Assembly (NCBI RefSeq): GCF_000003195.3 | Contig: NC_012870.2 | Location: forward strand, 16,360,501-16,424,500 | Direction: 5' to 3' | DNA: 64,000 nt | Source: Sorghum bicolor | Taxonomy: Eukaryota; Streptophyta; Magnoliopsida; Poales; Poaceae | Shown: positions 1-11,942 of the stretch, piece after piece | Position numbering within the stretch: the stretch's first letter is position 1 | How the letters are laid out: each line of letters begins with the position of its first letter | Made by a program: the position numbers and the translations under genes | Notes under the pieces: model-generated | Database searches by the model: none | What the model saw: the letters and a program-made list of their open reading frames with translations, nothing else | Told to the model about the DNA's origin: nothing

Positions 1-1
1 C

Positions 2-529
2 GAAGCAGAGCAGAAAGTCCGTACCATCCAGCAACATCTGGAAGCTGCTCAAGCTCGTCAGAAAAGTTATGCCGACAAAAGAAGGAAGCCGATTGAGTTT
101 TCAGTTGGCGACCATGTGTATATCAAGGTTTCTCTGATGAAGGGTGTACAAAGGTTCGGAGTCAAGCGAAAGCTTGCACCTCGTTATGTGGGACCTTATC
201 GGATTCTTGAAAAGAAAGGGAATGTGGCGTACAAAGTTCAACTCCCAGTTGCGCTTCGAGCTATTTTCCCTGTCTTCCACGTATCACAATTAAAGAAGTG
301 CCTTCGTGTACCAGAGGAACGAGTGGAAGTTCGAGATATCAAGTTGAAGTCAGACTTGGTGTATGAAGAAAAACCCATAGCGGTTCTTGATCGCAAGGAA
401 CGGGAAACTCGTAATCGTGTGGTTAAGTTCTACAAGGTGTTGTGGAGTAACCACGGGGAGGAAGATGCCACTTGGGAGACGGAGGATTATTTAAAAGAAG
501 TTTACAAAACATTCTTCGAAAATCAGTAA
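2..529 (+). CDS. Ty3/gypsy polyprotein, 3' end (integrase C-terminus plus chromodomain), partial
   Basis: The frame is open from the window edge to a TAA at 527-529, so the 5' part lies outside. The translation begins with the end of the integrase (ADKRRKP..F..GDHVYIKVS), then the GPY-type module (RYVGPYRILEKKG, then FHVSQLKK). It closes with a chromodomain-like block (VYEEKPIAVLDRKER, then VLWSNHGEEDATWE). This order is typical of chromoviruses of the Tekay/Del type, where the chromodomain steers integration toward heterochromatin. A purine tract (about 559-570) and a long LTR follow directly. The visible part carries no stop, so the element may be fairly young. The family is certain from the motifs; the lineage name is an inference. 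Confidence 0.9.
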   Translation, partial: EAEQKVRTIQQHLEAAQARQKSYADKRRKPIEFSVGDHVYIKVSLMKGVQRFGVKRKLAPRYVGPYRILEKKGNVAYKVQLPVALRAIFPVFHVSQLKKCLRVPEERVEVRDIKLKSDLVYEEKPIAVLDRKERETRNRVVKFYKVLWSNHGEEDATWETEDYLKEVYKTFFENQ

Positions 530-558
530 GCTTTCAAATCTCGGGACGAGATTTTTGT

Positions 559-570
559 AAGGAGAGAGGG
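559..570 (+). other. Polypurine tract of the gypsy element
   Basis: A purine-rich run (AAGGAGAGAGGG) sits just before the TG that opens the LTR at 572. This is the expected place for the plus-strand primer of reverse transcription. Confidence 0.7.
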
Positions 571-571
571 C

Positions 572-3500
572 TGTAACACCCTAGTGTTATGGTTGCATTA
601 ATCATGTGCATAGCATGAGCATCATCATCTACTCAAAGCATATCATGATCATCATCTATCTTGAGCCATGTCATTCTATGCAAATAAGTGATCTAAATTG
701 CTTAAATAGGCTTCCTATGCTTATGTTTGAGTGAACCATGCTTGTGTTTGTGCTCTATGCCTTGGTAATTAGTTTATCTATGCTTAACTTAACCTTGGGA
801 ACAATGTTCATGTTGATCACTTCTCCAAAATAATCACTTAAGTCATACTTATGCTAATGGGCCCTAGAAACCTCTTTTCCTTAGGCTTTTAAAAAGTGTT
901 TCATAAAATATTTGCATGTCAAAACTTTCTACAGAAAAGTTGTAGCAAATTTTATAAGGAACAAAAGTTGTTTTATGTCCATCTTATGAAAATGACCACA
1001 AATAGCTCAAAATTGACCCACAAGGCAGATTTGGGGCTGTTTCCAACACTTAGGAAATTTTCTAAGTCCTGGAACGAAACCAGTTTGCTTGATCGATTTT
1101 GAAAACTCCATATCTTTCAATCCAGGCCGATCTGGCTTTTGCTCTAGTTGACAATGTTGTAGAACTCGATTGGAACTCCAACTTTGTCAACTACACCATC
1201 TCCTAACTCGCTCTGGTTTGGAAGTTATTCATCGCTGAAGTCGCTCTGTCACACCCTGATCGCGTCGCTTGATTCAGAGAGGAGCTCGTCGTCGGGAACG
1301 TCCAGAGCGCCACCTGTCCGCTAGATGGCGCCCGTACGCCGGTGATGGCCCCGCTCGTCAGCTCCCAGCGCGCGCATCTCATCCACGGCGACGCCCTGAG
1401 CGGAGTGGACGCGTCCACTTCCTCTCTGCCTCGCCTCTCTCGCCAAAAGAGCGCCCGCAGCGAGCTCACCGTCGCGAGCTCACTCCGGCGAGCTCGTGTG
1501 CGCTCCTCGCTGCGTCTCAGTCCACCAAACTTCACCCACAGCTCCGCCGTGAGCCGCTCTTCACTCTCCACCCTCTAGCTCGCCGCGAAACCCACCGGTG
1601 AGCCGATATTTCCTTCTTCCCCCAAATCGGGTCGTCGTGGTCATCTTTTCCGGCGAGCTCAATGCTGGGCTCCTTAGGGCCTCTCGTCTCCTTTGGTTAG
1701 GTTCTAGAGGTAGCTTAGGTTCTTAGCTAGCGGTTGCGCCTCTCGGGGAACGCTCTACCGAACCCACCGTCGCCGGACACGATGCGCAGCGCCGCCGTGT
1801 TCCGCCGGAGTTGGGGTCTCTCGTGGCCAGCGTGTTCCACGACGTTTCAAGCCAAGCCGCTTACCTAGGAAGCTTCGTCGTAGTCCACTGATGCTGTAGG
1901 AGGCCTTAGGTCGCGCTCTACCAGCCTGAGGGCTCCGGCGTAACGCCGAGCACCTCCGCCGAGCCGCCATGATCGACGGCGAGCCCCTTCCGGTGGCTCC
2001 GCCGTGGGGAAAAGGGGATCAATCGAGTCGCTAGAGTCTGGGGATCACGTTGGTGCCCTTGGTTTGGCCAGAGACCTCGCCGTCGCGGAGAAATCGCCGG
2101 CGAGAGTCGCCTCGGCCGTGAGGGAGAAGAACCTGACATGCATGGCCCGCTGTCAGTGTCACCTCCCTTCCCTCCTTTTCTTTTATTCAAATCTGGATTT
2201 TTGGCTTTCTTGCAAAAATCATATCTCCTGTTTCCGAGAACCAAAAATGGTGAAACCAATTTTGTGGTATTCCTTGAGATGGCTAGTTTTTAATAAAAAT
2301 ATAAAATGAATCATGTTTTCCGGAAAAATATTTATTAAGGATTTAATCTTGTTATTCATGAGTAAATTCATATCTTTTGTTATACTGTTTAGTTTGCTCT
2401 GAAAATTTTATGGTAGTCTCTGTGTGATACTAGAATGCTATGATAAATATTTCATGATTTTTGGAGTACTGCAGCTTTGTTATGTAATTTATGATTGAAA
2501 TTTGGCTTGTTTCTTTAATCAAATTATGTAAAATAATTGGTGTTTATGCTGGTGCTCTATTTTGGTGGTAAACTTGTTTATGGCATTCATAATATGTAAA
2601 TAATCTAAAATCTGTTGTTTGACACTATATAAGTCATGTTTCTAAATTTATGAAATAAAAACCTTGTCACATGTTAAATGCATATCTTTAATTTGGTATG
2701 TGCAATTGCTCTGAAATTTTTATGGTGATGCTTTGATGCTACACTTGTGCCTCTGTAATTTTTGTAGATTTTTCTGAGCACCTTGATCAGTATCTTGTAA
2801 TTATGCTCCTTTCTAGAATTAATTAATAAATGCCTTGTCAAGTAAATGTTTGAGGGTGATCATCTGATGTTCTGGTAACCTTGTGATATGCTTGTGCTCA
2901 TAAGCCATGTGGTTGGCATGGTTTATGTTTTGGTTGTGTCATCAAATAATTAATTAAAGGGTTAAAGGCTGTTCTGCACAGCAAGGGAGTAATTTAACTT
3001 TTGCTTGATGATAACTTGGTTTTCTGGGAAACTTGTCTAAATCAAAGTTGTTGTAAATTTATTGAACTAGCTGTGATTTAAATTTGGGATCATTTGGTCC
3101 AGTAGTTTTGAAGTTATGATCTTTCCAAGTGGGGTTCCAGAAATAGGTGTTTTCTGTTTTTCTGGGACAGAACCTAGAACTTTGTTTAAATGAGTTGTTT
3201 AATGTATGAATCTGGCTGTAATGTTTAAAGATGAATTGTAGACAATTTCATAAGCTTTCCAAAATGTTCTCCCTCATGTTTGTTGGATCTGCCTAGAACT
3301 AGTTATGATCTGTTTACTGAGCTATTTCTGTTATATGTTGCTTGCAGTTATAGTCTATCATGATAGGTTTTGGGGCTAAGTTAACTTGTTAACTTGTGTG
3401 AACTTGTTATAACTATTGCTCCGTAAATGAGTGTCCAGTGAGTCCATTATGTTATCAAGCATTCATCTTTTAGCATGTACACCTTCTTATTCCTCGAGCA

Positions 3501-5152
3501 TGCAATAGGTGCATCGGACGCGACAGCCTCCTTCGAGCTGCAAGTGAACCCCGAAGGCTAGGAGGGCAGCCAGGAGGTGGAGGTCCAGCAAGTCGGACTC
3601 GAGGAGCCCGAAGAAGAAGTTGAGTGCCCGAGTCACGAGCTAGCCTCGTTCGTGAAAGGCAAGCCCCGGAGCATTTTAAGCCTCCCTTTACTTTTGCAAG
3701 TTTATTTAATATGTTATATCTATTGCTGCATTAAGTATAGGAGTTGTGATGAAACCCTTGCTGCATTTTACTCCATCCTTGTCCAGATAACTCACCACAC
3801 CCTGGTTGTAGAGTTAGGATCGAATAGCAGCTTAGCCATGCTTAATCGGTAGAAGTCGGGTGATTTCCTGTCACCTGCGAGATATAGGGTTGTGTCGGAT
3901 CACGATGGTCTATATGTGCTATCGTGGATGGAACCTGATTAATTTGACTTAAGCCGGGCGGAGTTTTGCAAGGTTGTAGTAACTCCGTCTGTGGCAGCTA
4001 AGGACCGACCGTTGTACGTCCTCTTGTCATGTTGAACGCATGCCTAACACTTAGTTGGCCGGATAACTCGTTCCGACCGCGAAGCCGAGTAGTATGACTC
4101 AGGCCGGAAGACCGGCAAGTATAAAGTGCGCACTACCGGAGGAAGTGCGGTGTGCGGGGGACCATTGGCGTAAGCCCAAAGGTAGGTGAGTTAAAATTCC
4201 TGACCTCCCTGGCAGAGTGGTAGCCCTGGGAGTGCGGCGCTGATCGGAGCCGCGATTCCTGAGTTGTACCAAAGGTGACCCGTTGGCTCTCCGACGGGGA
4301 ATGCTTGGGTGAGTGCTAGGAACACACCTCCAGCTGGATAGGAATTTGATTCGAATCGCCGTCTCTCCCGGTTAGTGAGAACTTGACAGAGCAGCGGGAA
4401 ACGTAGCATTCACTAATGAACTTGGTTCATGATAATGATGATAGCAAAGAAGAACATATGATGAATTTGATATGGTTATTATTGTTTGTAATAATCAAGT
4501 GATGTGTTGTAGTACAGGTGCTAATCTAGTGGTAGACTGATGATGAATAAATATGATGCTCTCAAAATAATTTAGTTTTAATGAAAGCTTTTGGCAAACG
4601 ATGAGTCAACCAGCTCCACTTGATATTAGCCTTGCATGATCCTTGGTGTCTTTTATGTTTTACTAGATGGGTAAGTCTAGCTGAGTACAATCTCGTACTC
4701 AGGGTTTATTCCCACCTGTTGCAGATGACATCTTTTATGACGGTTTCTGCAAGACCTGTCTCCATCCCGCTGGGGATGAGGACTAACCATTGGGCGCGGT
4801 TCTCTAACAACCTCGTACCTGATGCTTTTAGAAGGATGATGTAGACTCTGGCAGTAACTCGAACTTAAGAACTGATTTTGGAAAGTGTGTGTGTAACTAT
4901 TTTGCTTCCGCTACTTCAAACAAGTGTTGTAATAACTTAATACTCCGATGTGGTGCCGCTTCGACAGCAATGAATGACTTTGTAACATTCGCTGTGTTGT
5001 GCTGAATTATTACGATCTTGGTTTGTTGCAAGTTTGAAGTCCATCGTGATTTCAATTGACTACCGGGATTATATGGGCTCAAGTTTGGAAACTTGATTGC
5101 TTGTCGATCGTTTCTACACTTGAACTCTTATAATTTGGTCGGTTCTGTGACA
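572..5152 (+). mobile_element. 3' LTR of the chromodomain gypsy element, about 4.6 kb
   Basis: The LTR starts with TGTAACACCC right after the purine tract. I place its end at TTCTGTGACA (5143-5152), giving a TG...CA element. The next five bases (GCGGG) would be the target duplication, but the matching 5' side is outside the window. The body holds a GC-rich block (about 1250-2120), then a long AT-rich stretch (2170-3480), then a mixed region. The short ORFs inside show no recognisable protein. About 4.6 kb is long for an LTR, though Tekay-type LTRs of several kb exist. The right boundary is inferred from the CA end and is less sure than the left one. Confidence 0.65.
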
Positions 5153-5315
5153 GCGGGCATAAGTGAGTCACCATCAGACCACTCACACATTTGTGTTGTA
5201 GACTTGTATGTTGCTTTATCTGTTTAGTTATTAAACCCAACTCTACCTTTTATATTTCCCAAAAAAATTAAAAAACCCTCTCTAGGAAGGTTTGAACCTT
5301 TGACTTGTTGGTTTA

Positions 5316-7065
5316 GGCCTTGTTTAGTTCGCAAAAATTTTTAAGATTCCTCGTCACATCGAATTTTTGGTCGCATACATGGAGTATTAAATATAGATGA
5401 AAATAAAAACTAACTGCACAGTTTACCTGTAGTTTGTAAGATAAATCTTTTGAGCCTAGTTACTTTGTGATTGGACAATGTTTATCAAATAAAAACGAAA
5501 TGCTACATGTTGACACTAGCTAACACCACTTAGATACTAGGTTGTCATCCCTAGCATGGCGCCAGAGTGTACAAAGGTATTTATAAATGTAAAGGCTCTC
5601 TAGAAAATAATCTATTCTATCCGCAAGCGCACAAATAAAACACCTCATTGTAGCGTTTCACTAGAATAAGTATTCCAGGTATCGTTATTTATAATTTTGC
5701 TCAAGGGATCTAAAGAAGATGAAATTAAATGAAGGGACAAAATCTATCAAGGCATAGACTAGAGATAAACTTGCAAGAACATGATTACTAATGAGAAACT
5801 CGTCACACAGTCACTTACTTTAGCAGGAGGTAAACCATAAAGATAATGATAATGAATTATAAGTTCATGGGTAGATAACACAGCGATTAGAAAATAGACT
5901 ACTCCTCATATATGTAGGTGATGTCGGATTAGCTAGAGAATGGATTCTAAGTTATCTACTAACTACTAAGTCATAATCTACTCTAGTTATCTACAAGATC
6001 ATATATAGCATAAAAGACTCTTCATTCATGTATAAGGAACATTGATAAAGTAAATCAGAACATCGCATGACTTACTCCACAATACCGGTTCTGCCTGTCC
6101 TATCAACGGAGGGTGGACTATATAAGAATCAACGAAGCTGTCACTATCGCGAACTACCACACGACCCGGCCAATAGGATACATTTGCAGATAAATAACAT
6201 CTAAGCACCACGCTCACATGTGATCTATCACCTAACTCCCTCGCGTCAAGAGCTAAGCGCTTTGCAAACTTATACATAAACTCATTATCAATTAGAACTA
6301 TATCAAATATAGAACTAGAGCAAACTAAGAACATAATAATTAAAGACATAATGCAATTAGAACAAAGAATTAGAGAAAGATATGAATAATACCAATCTTT
6401 ATTACCGAAGATCCGAATCCAGAGCGTAGTGCTCTACTTCTCTAATTGCTATCTAATCAAACCTCTAAACTTGAAGGATTAGGGAGTAGCTAATTCTAAT
6501 TCTCTGTGGGAGAGAAGCTCTAAACCCTAACTTTGATGGCTACCTCTGAATAATGATTTCTTCTCCTCTCCTCCAGGGGCCAGGGGGTCTGGTTTTATAG
6601 TCCCCTCAAGTGAACGTGAGCCATTGGATCAAACCGACATAGATTGTATGGTTTAGATTGATCCTTTAGGTCGGTGGAGTTTTGCCCCGAAGCAGAGTCC
6701 TGTTTGGGATCCAACCCTGGGCGGGCGCCCAAGGGGGGTGGGCGGCCGCCCTGCCCCCGAGCCCGAATCCCTTCTCGTTCGTTTCCGTGGCTTCTGGACT
6801 CTTCTAGATTGAGGAAAATTGCGCGGCACGTAATTATCTCGTTGTAAACATGACATGTGGGCCTTCTCTCCATATTCTCTGATAACCCCCTGCAGAAATA
6901 GATAAACACCAAAGCTCGTGGAATTCTGTCAGATAAAACCCTAATTCTAAACGTTTGTTTCATATTGATCCTTTTTCATGTTTATTTGATTATTAATTTT
7001 AGTACTTAAGGACCGTCAACACTACAGTAGCCAAAAACAAAAATTTTTGTGAACTAAACAAGGCC
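5316..7065. mobile_element. Tourist-like MITE (GGCCTTGTTTAGTT family), split by an insertion
   Basis: The left part (5316-5507) starts GGCCTTGTTTAGTT and the right part (7022-7065) ends AACTAAACAAGGCC. Both outer flanks carry TTA (5313-5315 and 7066-7068), the 3-bp target duplication typical of PIF/Harbinger MITEs. The middle is occupied by the element at 5508-7021. Joined, the two parts make the usual ~240-bp MITE found many times in this window. Confidence 0.85.
5508..7021. mobile_element. Solo-LTR-like element inserted in the MITE
   Basis: The element begins TGTTGAC and ends GTCAACA, and is flanked by a perfect 5-bp repeat CTACA (5503-5507 and 7022-7026) made from MITE sequence. TG...CA termini plus a 5-bp duplication are what an LTR retrotransposon leaves after LTR-LTR recombination. 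The length is 1514 bp. No coding domain is visible; a GC-rich block lies at about 6715-6780. A related end (ACTTAAGAACCGTCAACA) occurs at 11925-11942. The alternative is a non-autonomous element with short inverted ends. Confidence 0.7.
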
Positions 7066-7261
7066 TTAGAGGGTGCTACCTTTACAACGAGACCTTTTAT
7101 GTTCCTGTGGCACATGTTTGTTTATTTGTACACTAATTATTTTTTTAACCCGTCCGACTTGATGGGTCCTATACCCATAATCCGTTATTGGTGGAACACT
7201 TCTACGTATGCGCGAGGTGCACTAGGAGCCCTCGCGTGAGTTCGTTCTTGGTGGCTACACG

Positions 7262-7420
7262 CTTGTATAGGGTCCCCAGGTGATCGCTGCCGATGCCGTG
7301 CATCCCCAGCAGGTGATCATCGCCGACGTCGTGTGTCTCCACGTGCGTCCCAGGTGATCGTCAAGTGCGTCCCAGCTGATCGTCGTCGTACGTCCCCATG
7401 TGATCGATGCCGTGCGGCCC
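7262..7420. repeat. Degenerate short tandem repeat (CCCAGGTGATCG-like)
   Basis: Variants of CCC(A/C)GGTGATCGTCG recur about every 25-40 bases. Units are imperfect. The ORFs that cross it are low-complexity by-products. Confidence 0.5.
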
Positions 7421-7692
7421 AGCTTGAATCCTCGCATGCGTCTCCTGGTATTCTTCTTTTGTACATGCATGTATATAGGAAGAACTTTTGCCTTTTCTAT
7501 TTTTTCCTAAATGGCTAAATTTATGCCGAGTACAAACATGTGTGTTCAATTCAACTAGAGCTACATATAGAAATTCAACTAGAGCTGCATTTAGTTCAAT
7601 TCAAATAACAAGCACATAGAAATTCATTTAAATAGAAAATACTAAATCTATTTAAAACTTTCTAAAATTCCTACACTACAACATATATATAG

Positions 7693-7897
7693 GTTCTTCC
7701 CTGTCACATCGAATCTTTAGACGTATGCATGAAGTATTAAATATAGACGAAAATAAAAACTAATTGTACAGTTTGGTCGGAATTGACGAGACGAATCTTT
7801 TGAGCCTAGTTAGTCTATGATTGGACAATATTTATCAAATACAAACGAAAATGCTACAGTGCCGATATCCCAAAATTTTCTGGAACTAAACAAGGCC
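7693..7897. mobile_element. Tourist-like MITE (GGCCTTGTTTAGTT family), left end lost
   Basis: The body (CACATCGAATCTTTAGACG..., AGACGAATCTTTTGAGCC) and right end (AACTAAACAAGGCC, then TAA) match the family. The left terminus is missing: the match starts near TTCTTCCCTGTCACATCG. Confidence 0.8.
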
Positions 7898-7899
7898 TA

Positions 7900-8420
7900 A
7901 CTGAGTGGGATCCTCGTTGCCAAATATAGGGCTCGTGGCCATGAATTTTTTTTGGCCCAAAACTGAGATGTATAAAGCCCATTGCAAAACCCTAGCTGTG
8001 GTCCTCGACTCCACCACTCAGAAGCCGCCGCCGCTGGTGCCAAATCCTACCTTCCAAGTCCCGACGACATCACCACTATCCGAACAACGCGAACTTGCAG
8101 GTGCCCCTCCAGTCGCACGCAAGCAGTTCACGCCCCATGGCGGCGCAGGCGGCTTAGGGCGCCCTCCGGCAGCGCGCGAGCAGGGCGTGGCCCCTCCAAT
8201 GATGCGTGCAGCTCAGGGGCCGAGCCCCTTCGGTAGCGTGCGGGCAGGACGCGTCCCCTCCGACGGCGGTTGGTCCCAGCCCTAGCATCGCCCCCATCGC
8301 CGCACCAGCCATGGCGCTGGCCTCTTGCCTCGTCTTGCGCTCCCATCAGGTTCTTTTGCTTGCCCCTTGGCTTCTCTCTGCATCGCGCTTTGGGAACCCT
8401 AGTCTCTTGCTGATCTGATC
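7900..8420 (+). other. GC-rich gene-like segment, no identified product
   Basis: The base composition changes sharply from AT-rich flanks to GC-rich sequence that resembles the 5' end of a grass gene. A TATA-like TGTATAAAG lies near 7970, and an ATG at 8311 opens a short frame that ends near a possible splice donor (CATCAG|GTTCTT, about 8349). I recognise no domain and cannot follow the frame into further exons. It may be a captured gene fragment inside transposon sequence. Confidence 0.3.
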
Positions 8421-8630
8421 CGGTGACGTCTGTCTTGAAAATTTCATGATTAGAAAAGGAGATTCCATAGTTCGTTAGCTAGATTGGGAATTGGAGGGGC
8501 AGACAGTGGAGACGACACGCTCTTTTTTTACAGATTCTTTCGATCTGAATGTGAATTCCTGTTTAGATATTTTCTCATATGGAACGCCATGGTGTCAATG
8601 CAGGCCATGTTTCATTGAGCTCTGTATTAG

Positions 8631-8714
8631 TCTGAGGCATGTTGGAATTGGCACAAAGACAATGATTGCACATCTGAGGCATGTTGGAATTGGCACAAAG
8701 ACAATGATTGCACA
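8631..8714. repeat. Perfect 42-bp tandem duplication
   Basis: Two identical 42-base units (8631-8672 and 8673-8714) begin TCTGAGGCATGTTGG. The unit is 14 codons long, so it keeps the frame of a short ORF (repeat LRHVGIGTKTMIAH). Confidence 0.9.
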
Positions 8715-10870
8715 GGGTATCATATACATATTTTATTTATTAGTTATGTATATACATACAAAACTGACTCAGTACCTTGTTCTTTGATAATATTCAGTAC
8801 CTTGTTTTACCACCTTTATGTTTCAAGAGTGGAAATATTGAACAGTTGGATGTATGTATTTGGTCATTTCACTGCATTTTTAGTTTATATTGTCTGAACA
8901 ATCTGATAGGGAATTTGTAGTAGAATCAATGTAGCATTCTTTTTTCTTCAGATGCACTACATTTTACTTCTGTTGTTTCTTTTGTGTGGACAGAATGTAC
9001 CATTGTTAATCATCAAATTTTGACATCTCAATAAGACATCGTGCATATATTTGTTGTGCAACTGTGCAACCTTTTTAAATTAGCTAGAATTCCTAATCCC
9101 ATATTGATATTACTGTAAACCAATACTCAAATTCTCGACTATAACAAGATCTGGGACCATTGCACATGGATTTATAACATGTAAAGAACAAAGAAACTTT
9201 GTATGTGCAAAAAAAAAGAATGCTTTGGTAAAGGTATCAACTTTGAGCCTGAGTATTTCTAGTTTATCTGTCTAATTCCAAAAGCATAACCCATGTATTG
9301 GAATAATTATTTTTTCTGTTTACAATCATGCCTCTGTCCTCATCGCTCATTATTTAGTTAAATAATCCATGTTTTCAATTGTTGTTGTTTTAGCACGGTG
9401 ACGTTACCATTTTCAATAGGCACAGGCAATATACTAGCTAGTTGAGTACTAAAGTCTTAACTCTAAAAACCTCCCCTGATATATGGCTACGACCTACAGG
9501 TGATAGCCCATGTGCTAATGATAGTCCACTGCCTTCTTGGTAGTTGTAACAACTCCTCTCAGATTTCATTCTTAGTCAGTTCGAGAGTAGCAGCAGCAGT
9601 ATGGGAGGTACTTGATGAACAATTTACAACTTACGTGATGTATTGTATGTAATGTGTTCCTAGTTTTACTAAATAAGTTTTAACGACAAAACTGTATGAA
9701 TCAGCAAGCTATAATAAAGCTCTCTAACTCAGCCAACATTTTAGAACACTTGGACTGTGTTAGTTTAATTCAGCAGTGAACTTAGATAGATATTTTTCTA
9801 TAAGTGAAAATATATAATATTTATTGCTATCTGATGAGGGGTAACGATGCTTCTACTTTAATGAGCCATGCTGATTTGAACTCATGTAGTCACGTGCAGC
9901 CGCTGCTGGTGCTGTGCGATGTGTTGGTCGCCGTAGGATGAAGACGAGCATGTTCTAGCTGCTGGTGCTGCATAGGGAGGGGCTCATCGGCTGCCGACTC
10001 TACAAGACACTGGTGCTGAACTGCTAACTCACGGCTTCTACTTTCCTGTGCATAGTAAGGTCTATTATGTGTGTTAACTGTATAACTTATTTTTTTATAG
10101 AGATGCTCATGTTAAAAGTAGCTAAAGCTACAACAGTGAACTTAATAATTGTGAGCTCTGTCTCAGAAAATATATTCTTCTCATGTTTACCTCTTAGTAA
10201 ATAAATTTGAACTGATTTGACTCAGTATAGATAAAGATCTTTGGTTTGATCTATGTGATTATATAGTTGCAACTGTAGTAGTTACAAGTTTTAGATATTT
10301 ATTTGATCAACACAGTGTAGGCATTAAGTAAACTGCTGTATTTTTAATAAAAAAATAATGTTATCTCATTTTGATATAATCAGAGAACACACACATGCTC
10401 TTGCTTAATCCAGTTACATCTATTTTAGTACTCAATACTCGTTCACAAAGAAGCAGGTGTTGTGTATTAGTATGTTCCCCTAACAAATCCAACTACACAC
10501 CCCTGTTCAAAGCAGCAACGGTAACTTCTACAGCAAGTGGAAGCACTATAGCAGGAAGCAACACATCAAAGTCAAGCACCAGCTTAGGCAAAGGCAGGGG
10601 CTAGCTGGACCATTATTCTCTGAAGTTTGAACTCTAAACCAAACATGACTTATGGTCAGTAGAAGTACTCATTCAGAGTTCAAAATAAACTTCAATTCAT
10701 TCTCAAATTAGCTACTTGTATTCAGCCACTAATTAATCTATTGCTCATTACAATTAGTTATCAATTTTGATATTTTCTTGCTAGATTATTTTTCTGTCTA
10801 TTGGTAGCAACAGTATCATTAGTTGTTGTATTCTTTCAAATACATGTTGTCTGATATTTCCTCCTCAGAT
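8715..10870. other. Intergenic or degraded transposon sequence, no gene seen
   Basis: This AT-rich stretch has only short ORFs without recognisable domains. A slightly GC-richer patch near 9895-10040 and a short ORF at 10395-10604 show no family features. Given the transposase tail just downstream, part of it may be the interior of a decayed CACTA element. Confidence 0.35.
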
Positions 10871-10872
10871 TC

Positions 10873-11055
10873 ATGCAACAATTAACAACTAACGACGATC
10901 TCAAGAGAAGTGAAGAAGCTGAGGAACGACTGGCGAGGACACAGATGTAGATGGAGGAGATGAAGAAGCTGGCAGAGATGAACAGCAAGGCAATGGAGGA
11001 GAAAAATACGTTGCTCAAGCATATCTTGTCCATCAACAATGCTTCTTCGATGTGA
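10873..11055 (+). pseudogene. C-terminal coiled-coil tail of a plant CACTA (En/Spm, Ptta-type) transposase-associated protein, broken
   Basis: Reading from the ATG at 10873 gives a charged, helical tail (RSEEAEERLARTQM, stop, MEEMKKLAEMNSKAMEEK, then LLKHILSIN) ending at TGA 11053-11055. This Met/Glu/Lys-rich coiled coil is how many grass En/Spm-type transposase_24 proteins end. A TAG sits where a CAG (Gln) would fit, so the frame is interrupted. A CAG just upstream could be the acceptor of this last exon. Its position upstream of a CACTA-type terminus supports the call. Upstream exons are not recognisable. Confidence 0.5.
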
Positions 11056-11229
11056 GAGTTGCTCAGCTGCTGGTAGTAGGACTAGACTAACTAGGAACTG
11101 TAGCGGCTGGTGCTTGACATCCTACTGATTTTGATTTTGCAATGACTTGTGTTCTGGTGGTTTGCAAATGTTCTATTTAAACCAAGTGTGTGGTGAACTA
11201 AGTTTATGCACTTATGTTGCTAGTGAACC

Positions 11230-11891
11230 AAGTGTAGCAATGATAATTAAGTTATGAGTAATGGATCTTTAGTTTTATGCATGTTTTCGGTGAATTCAAT
11301 ATTTCTTGCATTTTGAAATGAAATTAGCAGTTGCCACTGTGATGAAATAATTATTCTGTGATGATATTATAATTCAATTAGTGACGAATTTATATTTTAA
11401 TCTATGACAAAAAATATATGCAATCAGACCTGGACACGTGGACTAACCAGAGGATGCCACATCAGCATGCTATGTGGAAGCCATGGCAACACGACACGTG
11501 GCATTCAATCAGCACGCAACATGGCAGACACGTCAGCACGCCACGTGGCGGCCACGTCACCAAGCCACGTGGCGGCCACGTCACCACGCCATGTGGTGGC
11601 CACGTCACTTGCCAGCGTGGCAAACGCCGTTTGGTAGCCTGATGGATTGCCATGCTATGACTAAATGTTCGGCACAACAACGACGAAAACATTTCATCAT
11701 GGAATGAAATCTCTTCTGTGACGATACTATTTTCATCATAGAATGGGTCCTCATCTATGACGAAAATTGCCATTTCGTCACCGTTGTCAATCAGTGACGC
11801 TCATTCCATGACGAACACTATTCCGTCACTAATTCGTCACAGAAGGAACTCCATGACGATTTTGGTAGCTTCAGTGACGAAAGAGTAGTGT
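11230..11891 (+). mobile_element. 3' terminal region of a CACTA-type transposon
   Basis: The last bases are TAGTG (11887-11891), the inverse of CACTA. The preceding ~550 bases carry many short subterminal motifs in both orientations (GTGACGAA, TTCGTCAC, CATGACGA), as CACTA subterminal regions do. The base triplet after the end is TCA. I did not find the matching CACTAC...TTCGTCAC left end, so the start given is approximate. Confidence 0.55.
11540..11615. repeat. 24-bp tandem repeat with G-box-like CACGTGGC cores
   Basis: Units of the form CCACGTGGCGGCCACGTCAC recur three times with small changes (the third reads CCATGTGGTGGCC...). Related CACGTGGC/CACGTCA words continue to both sides (11490-11630). 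The array lies inside the subterminal part of the CACTA element. Confidence 0.8.
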
Positions 11892-11894
11892 CAT

Positions 11895-11942
11895 TAACGA
11901 GCACATACCTAGTATAAAATTGATACTTAAGAACCGTCAACA
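11895..11942. mobile_element. Terminal fragment related to the solo-LTR-like element
   Basis: The end ACTTAAGAACCGTCAACA resembles the right end of the 5508-7021 element (ACTTAAGGACCGTCAACA). It abuts gypsy pol sequence at 11943 on the right and the CACTA terminus on the left, implying CACTA inside this element inside a gypsy element. Confidence 0.5.

Noticed and set aside
1203..2309. GC-rich ORFs inside the long LTR
   Set aside because: They overlap on both strands, are Arg/Ser-rich and show no domain; they lie within LTR sequence.
11490..11640. Possible CRISPR-like array
   Set aside because: Repeats are adjacent and without unique spacers, in a plant transposon end; this is a simple tandem repeat.
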